64,000 nucleotides of DNA, from contig NZ_JABAIH010000001.1 in NCBI RefSeq assembly GCF_012641395.1, positions 682,001-746,000 on the forward strand. Reading direction: 5' to 3'. The position numbers were made by a program, and so were the translations under genes. This document shows, piece by piece, positions 63,191-64,000 of the stretch (position 1 is its first letter; every line of letters begins with the position of its first letter). Under the pieces are notes generated by a model. That model saw only the letters and a program-made list of their open reading frames with translations. It searched no databases and was not told the origin of the DNA. Source of the stretch: Rhizobium sp. P32RR-XVIII. Lineage in GTDB: Bacteria; Pseudomonadota; Alphaproteobacteria; Rhizobiales; Rhizobiaceae.

Positions 63191-63715
63191 TCATGCTGCC
63201 GGAATTTGCTTCGGCGAGTCTGCCTGCAGTTTCTCGGTTATTCTGCGCTTGAAGAGCAGAAAAAGCTTGCGAAGCTCTGGCTCATTGACGCGCGCCGCCG
63301 CTTCGTCGCAGGAAACCCACTCGGCTTTGCGCTCGCCCTTTTCCTTGAAATTCTTGACGATCTCGGAGACTTCGAGAACATGGACCTGAACCTTGCAGAT
63401 CACTTTCAGTCCGTCCTTCAGAGCCTTCGGATAAGTGTAGGAGCCGAGCGGTTCGCTCTCTATCTTGCCGCGAACGCCTGCTTCCTCATAGGCTTCCCGG
63501 GCGGCAACTTCGTGCGAACACTTGCCGTTCATCGGCCAGCCCTTGGGGATGACCCAGCGGCCGGTATCACGGCTCGTCATCACCAGAACCTCAACCGCAT
63601 TGGTCTTCTTCTTCACCCGGTAACAGAGCGCACCATATTGCAGTCGCGGCGGGCGCCGAAACATCAGTTGCACGTCAGAAGCCAGTCGGGAAAGAAGCGT
63701 CAATTCGCGGGCCAC
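63191..63715 (-). CDS. NUDIX hydrolase
   Basis: A 174-residue protein. NUDIX segment is WVIPKGWPMNGKCSHEVAA then REAYEEAGVRG; the first Glu of the textbook box is replaced by Lys, as is common in this alphaproteobacterial GWPM subgroup, while the metal-binding REAYEEAG part is intact. Flanked by LQYGALCYRVKKKTNAVEVL. Hydrolyses a nucleoside-diphosphate-linked or polyphosphate substrate; which one is unknown. 62 bases upstream of the phosphate transporter on the same strand. Confidence 0.9.
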   Translation of the reverse strand: MARELTLLSRLASDVQLMFRRPPRLQYGALCYRVKKKTNAVEVLVMTSRDTGRWVIPKGWPMNGKCSHEVAAREAYEEAGVRGKIESEPLGSYTYPKALKDGLKVICKVQVHVLEVSEIVKNFKEKGERKAEWVSCDEAAARVNEPELRKLFLLFKRRITEKLQADSPKQIPAA

Positions 63716-63957
63716 CTTCTAAAGTTTGTCTCCAGAATCATAATTACGAATCACTAATATAAGCGCTGCATGGAAAACTTGCACCGCTCGAAAGTGCACA
63801 GCCAACATTTGCTATGGATTCGCTGCCGCTCTGCTTCGAACTCCGCCAGATCGTGTTCTGATTGCGACTATGCACACCTGTTCAATATGCTCTTGGCTTG
63901 TGTCACGTTCAATGGCGCGATCAATTGCTCCACGAATTTATTTAGGGACTTGGAATC

Positions 63958-64000
63958 ATGCGCCTGCCTCCTCTCAACGCGATCCGCGCCTTCGAAGCCG
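63958..64000 (+). CDS. Start of a LysR-family regulator (GcvA-like), truncated by window
   Basis: Only MRLPPLNAIRAFEA is visible, which is the standard N-terminus of GcvA-type LysR proteins. A GGGA sequence lies about ten bases upstream. The 242-base gap between this gene and the divergent NUDIX gene shows no recognisable repeat or promoter pair. Confidence 0.65.
   Translation, partial: MRLPPLNAIRAFEA

Overview
The window is a gene-dense, GC-rich stretch of alphaproteobacterial chromosome, almost certainly from the Rhizobiaceae (Rhizobium, Agrobacterium, Sinorhizobium group). The evidence is a CbrA-type DivJ/PleC-family histidine kinase, the iron regulator RirA with its three cluster cysteines, an acetoacetyl-CoA synthetase of the PHB-degradation type, a plant-type (GCS2) glutamate-cysteine ligase, DUF1127 and DUF1328 small proteins, rhizobial EcfG-type promoters, and a tRNA-His without the extra G-1 and with A73, a known alphaproteobacterial signature. 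Much of the gene order (aceA to mmsA, rirA with dpp, oxyR-katA, gshA) resembles what I remember of the Sinorhizobium meliloti chromosome; I could not verify this. I see no insertion sequence, prophage or CRISPR array.

Layout. 1-4 kb: two tandem chemoreceptors, a small ORF and a broken LysR gene. 4-7.2 kb: isocitrate lyase and a small partner gene, divergent from an ScfR-type regulator. 7.3-11.4 kb: polyamine-type ABC transporter. 11.4-20.5 kb: AsmA protein, acetoacetyl-CoA synthetase, CbrA kinase, phasin, tRNA-His and a small XRE regulator. 20.5-24.4 kb: a general-stress gene pair, a LysR/mmsA divergent pair, and rirA. 24.7-31.3 kb: dppABCDF, gluconokinase and a SnoaL-like protein. 31.3-34.2 kb: D-amino-acid dehydrogenase and a two-gene type III polyketide synthase/methyltransferase operon. 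34.4-37.2 kb: TPR protein, ECF sigma/anti-sigma pair and small membrane proteins. 37.4-44 kb: ABC-F ATPase, SRPBCC protein, peptidase T, chromate module, GFA protein, tRNA-Gln. 44.4-49.8 kb: Ppx/GppA phosphatase, RlmE, a frameshifted VOC gene, MFS pump, MBL hydrolase. 50-53.5 kb: guaB, membrane proteins, dienelactone hydrolase. 53.5-64 kb: oxyR/katA, regulators, DUF1127, DUF937, gshA, rsmE, phosphate transporter, NUDIX, and the start of another LysR gene.

How it fits together. The first 24 kb is rich in acetate, acetoacetate and PHB metabolism: glyoxylate-shunt aceA with a probable short-chain acyl-CoA-sensing regulator, acetoacetyl-CoA synthetase, a phasin, and mmsA, which feeds propionyl/acetyl-CoA. 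The promoters of the acetoacetyl-CoA synthetase, the phasin and the small XRE gene share the 9-mer TGCAAYGCA (TGC-N3-GCA), the type of site bound by PhaR/AniA, so I propose they are co-regulated. Two small stress-type genes (20605 and 37043) carry GGAAC-N17-CGTT EcfG/RpoE2-like promoters, and rirA carries an Irr-type ICE box across its -35.

Most novel-looking items: the compact type III PKS + ICMT operon; the shared TGC-N3-GCA operator; an anti-sigma factor whose only membrane segment begins with a Tat-like RRGFL motif; a perfect 24-bp palindrome in front of a chemoreceptor gene; and paired CGTG/CACG palindromes between a divergent efflux pump and exported MBL hydrolase. No single spectacular undescribed system is evident.
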